Below are positions 6,551 to 7,345 of a stretch of 7,345 nt of DNA, one piece after another. Within the stretch, counting starts at the first letter, position 1; the number at the start of each line of letters is the position of its first letter. The DNA lies in NCBI GenBank assembly GCA_023424725.1, contig JAFADQ010000068.1, forward strand, positions 1 to 7,345, written 5' to 3'. The translations under genes and the position numbers were made by a program. The stretch comes from Bacteroidota bacterium (lineage in GTDB: Bacteria > Bacteroidota > Bacteroidia > Cytophagales > Hymenobacteraceae). The notes under the pieces are model-generated. The model worked only from the letters and a program-made list of their open reading frames with translations. It was not told the origin of the DNA and made no database searches.

Positions 6551-6967
6551 ATGGATATTTTCAGACGATTACTGTATATCATCAGCGGAGTTTTTATTCT
6601 GATCTGTTTATTACTTGTGCTTAATGTTATCAGCCGCGAATTTTTTCTGCAGAATTTCGGGATGGTAAACATAGAAAGTGTATACAATACCCTGCTGGTG
6701 ATCGCGCTGTTATTGCTTGGGCTCATGATGCTGGTGCACGGCATGACCACCGGCGCCCTTCGCGACGACCTTCGCAGGGCCGAAAACCGCGCCAACGACC
6801 TGAAAGCCCGCCTTTACGACCTGCAACAGGCCGATAATTACCAGCGCATGGCCGCCCGTAATAATTTGCCGGTGCCTCCCGGTTCGCAACAATTGCCCTC
6901 CAACGGCACCGAAAACGACCCTTACAGCTCCGGCTCAGACCAAAATCCGCACAACCCAACTTTATGA
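6551..6967 (+). CDS. Small two-helix inner-membrane protein with cytoplasmic coiled coil, LapA-like topology
   Basis: A 138-residue protein of unassigned family. Two hydrophobic helices are clear, at about 8-27 (YIISGVFILICLLLVLNVI) and about 44-65 (NTLLVIALLLLGLMMLVHG). A charged helix at about 69-93 follows, with leucine and alanine in heptad-like spacing (L70, L74, A77, A81, L84, L88, L91), then a Pro/Asn/Ser-rich disordered tail. The short inter-helix loop and the helix after the second segment resemble the layout of LapA (YciS), which controls lipopolysaccharide synthesis in E. coli, but sequence similarity is not strong enough to name it. The stop codon overlaps the gmhA start (ATGA), so the two are co-transcribed and probably translationally coupled. 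A TTG six bases upstream is a possible start, but the ATG at 6551 is preferred. No Shine-Dalgarno is visible. Confidence 0.82.
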   Translation: MDIFRRLLYIISGVFILICLLLVLNVISREFFLQNFGMVNIESVYNTLLVIALLLLGLMMLVHGMTTGALRDDLRRAENRANDLKARLYDLQQADNYQRMAARNNLPVPPGSQQLPSNGTENDPYSSGSDQNPHNPTL

Positions 6968-7345
6968 CCGATCAGGAACTGATCCATCAGCAACTTACCG
7001 AAGCGCAGAATGTGCTCGGCAGTTTTCTTTCTGATGCCAAAAACACCGGGGCTATAGCTGCGGCGGCCAAAATTATGCGCACCGCGATACAAAACGGCGG
7101 CAAAATTATTTCGTGCGGCAACGGCGGCTCTATGTGCGATGCCATGCACTTTGCCGAAGAACTTACCGGCCGCTTCCGTAACGACCGCCCCGCTATTCCG
7201 GCCATCGCCATTTCCGACCCCAGCCACCTGTCCTGCGTCGGCAACGATTACGGCTACGATTTTGTATTTTCCCGCTATGTAGAAGCCCTGGGCCGCGAAG
7301 GCGATGTGCTGCTCGGCATCAGCACCAGCGGCAACTCCGGCAATG
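6964..7345 (+). CDS. gmhA: D-sedoheptulose-7-phosphate isomerase GmhA, N-terminal part (runs off right edge)
   Basis: GmhA converts sedoheptulose 7-phosphate to D-glycero-D-manno-heptose 7-phosphate, the first step of ADP- or GDP-heptose synthesis for lipopolysaccharide core or S-layer glycans, in the cytoplasm. The first 127 residues are present, compared with about 192 in the E. coli enzyme. Similarity to E. coli GmhA is high throughout: SCGNGGS at 50-56 and GISTSGNS at 118-125 form the SIS-fold phosphate-binding loops. CDAMHFAEELTGRFR places H62 and E66 at the positions of the zinc ligand His61 and catalytic Glu65 of E. coli. SDPSHLSCVGND follows at 84-95. The glutamine and histidine ligands of the C-terminal half are beyond the edge. 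The ATG overlaps the stop of the upstream membrane protein gene by 4 bp, with no separate ribosome site, indicating translational coupling. The next gene is likely another heptose enzyme such as an HldE-type kinase, but it is not visible. Confidence 0.96.
   Translation, partial: MTDQELIHQQLTEAQNVLGSFLSDAKNTGAIAAAAKIMRTAIQNGGKIISCGNGGSMCDAMHFAEELTGRFRNDRPAIPAIAISDPSHLSCVGNDYGYDFVFSRYVEALGREGDVLLGISTSGNSGN

Noticed and set aside
6463..7244. Minus-strand frames opposite the membrane protein and gmhA
   Set aside because: Antisense shadows of two well-supported plus-strand genes.

Overview
The window comes from a member of the Bacteroidota, most likely a Cytophagales-type organism (Hymenobacter or Pontibacter-like). 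This is inferred from four things: the roughly 1120-residue SecA with large lineage-type insertions; a secreted protein with a PKD domain and a SprB-type repeat; promoters of the form TTTG-N19-TAnnTTTG; and the near absence of Shine-Dalgarno sequences. The genus cannot be fixed from the sequence alone.

Layout, left to right. Positions 1-1093 (minus) hold the N-terminal part of a secreted surface protein: signal peptide, beta-rich region, PKD domain and the start of a SprB-like repeat. It runs off the left edge and has a near-perfect Bacteroidota promoter at 1130-1160. Positions 1094-1581 carry no gene. They contain a 188-bp element bounded by an 18-bp perfect inverted repeat (a MITE candidate) and the intrinsic terminator of secA. 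Positions 1582-4944 (minus) are a complete secA. Positions 4945-5341 hold the secA promoter and GC-rich, REP-like palindromic repeats that reach the stop codon of the next gene. Positions 5342-6193 (minus) are a complete family 2 glycosyltransferase. Positions 6194-6550 are a divergent intergenic region with another REP-like palindrome and, facing right, a promoter with a duplicated 14-bp motif. Positions 6551-6967 (plus) encode a small two-helix membrane protein. It overlaps by 4 bp (ATGA) the start of gmhA (6964 to the right edge), the sedoheptulose-7-phosphate isomerase of heptose synthesis.

Functionally this is mainly envelope biogenesis: SecA drives export across the inner membrane, the PKD/SprB protein is a likely client that ends outside the cell, and the glycosyltransferase and GmhA fit surface polysaccharide or lipopolysaccharide core synthesis. 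The genes form at least three transcription units (the PKD gene and secA leftward, the membrane protein-gmhA pair rightward); whether the glycosyltransferase has its own promoter is unclear.

I see no defence, CRISPR, phage or other unknown multi-gene system. The observations most worth a second look are the 188-bp inverted-repeat element downstream of secA, the LapA-like topology of the membrane protein coupled to gmhA, the duplicated motif in that operon's promoter, and the nested palindromic repeats upstream of secA.
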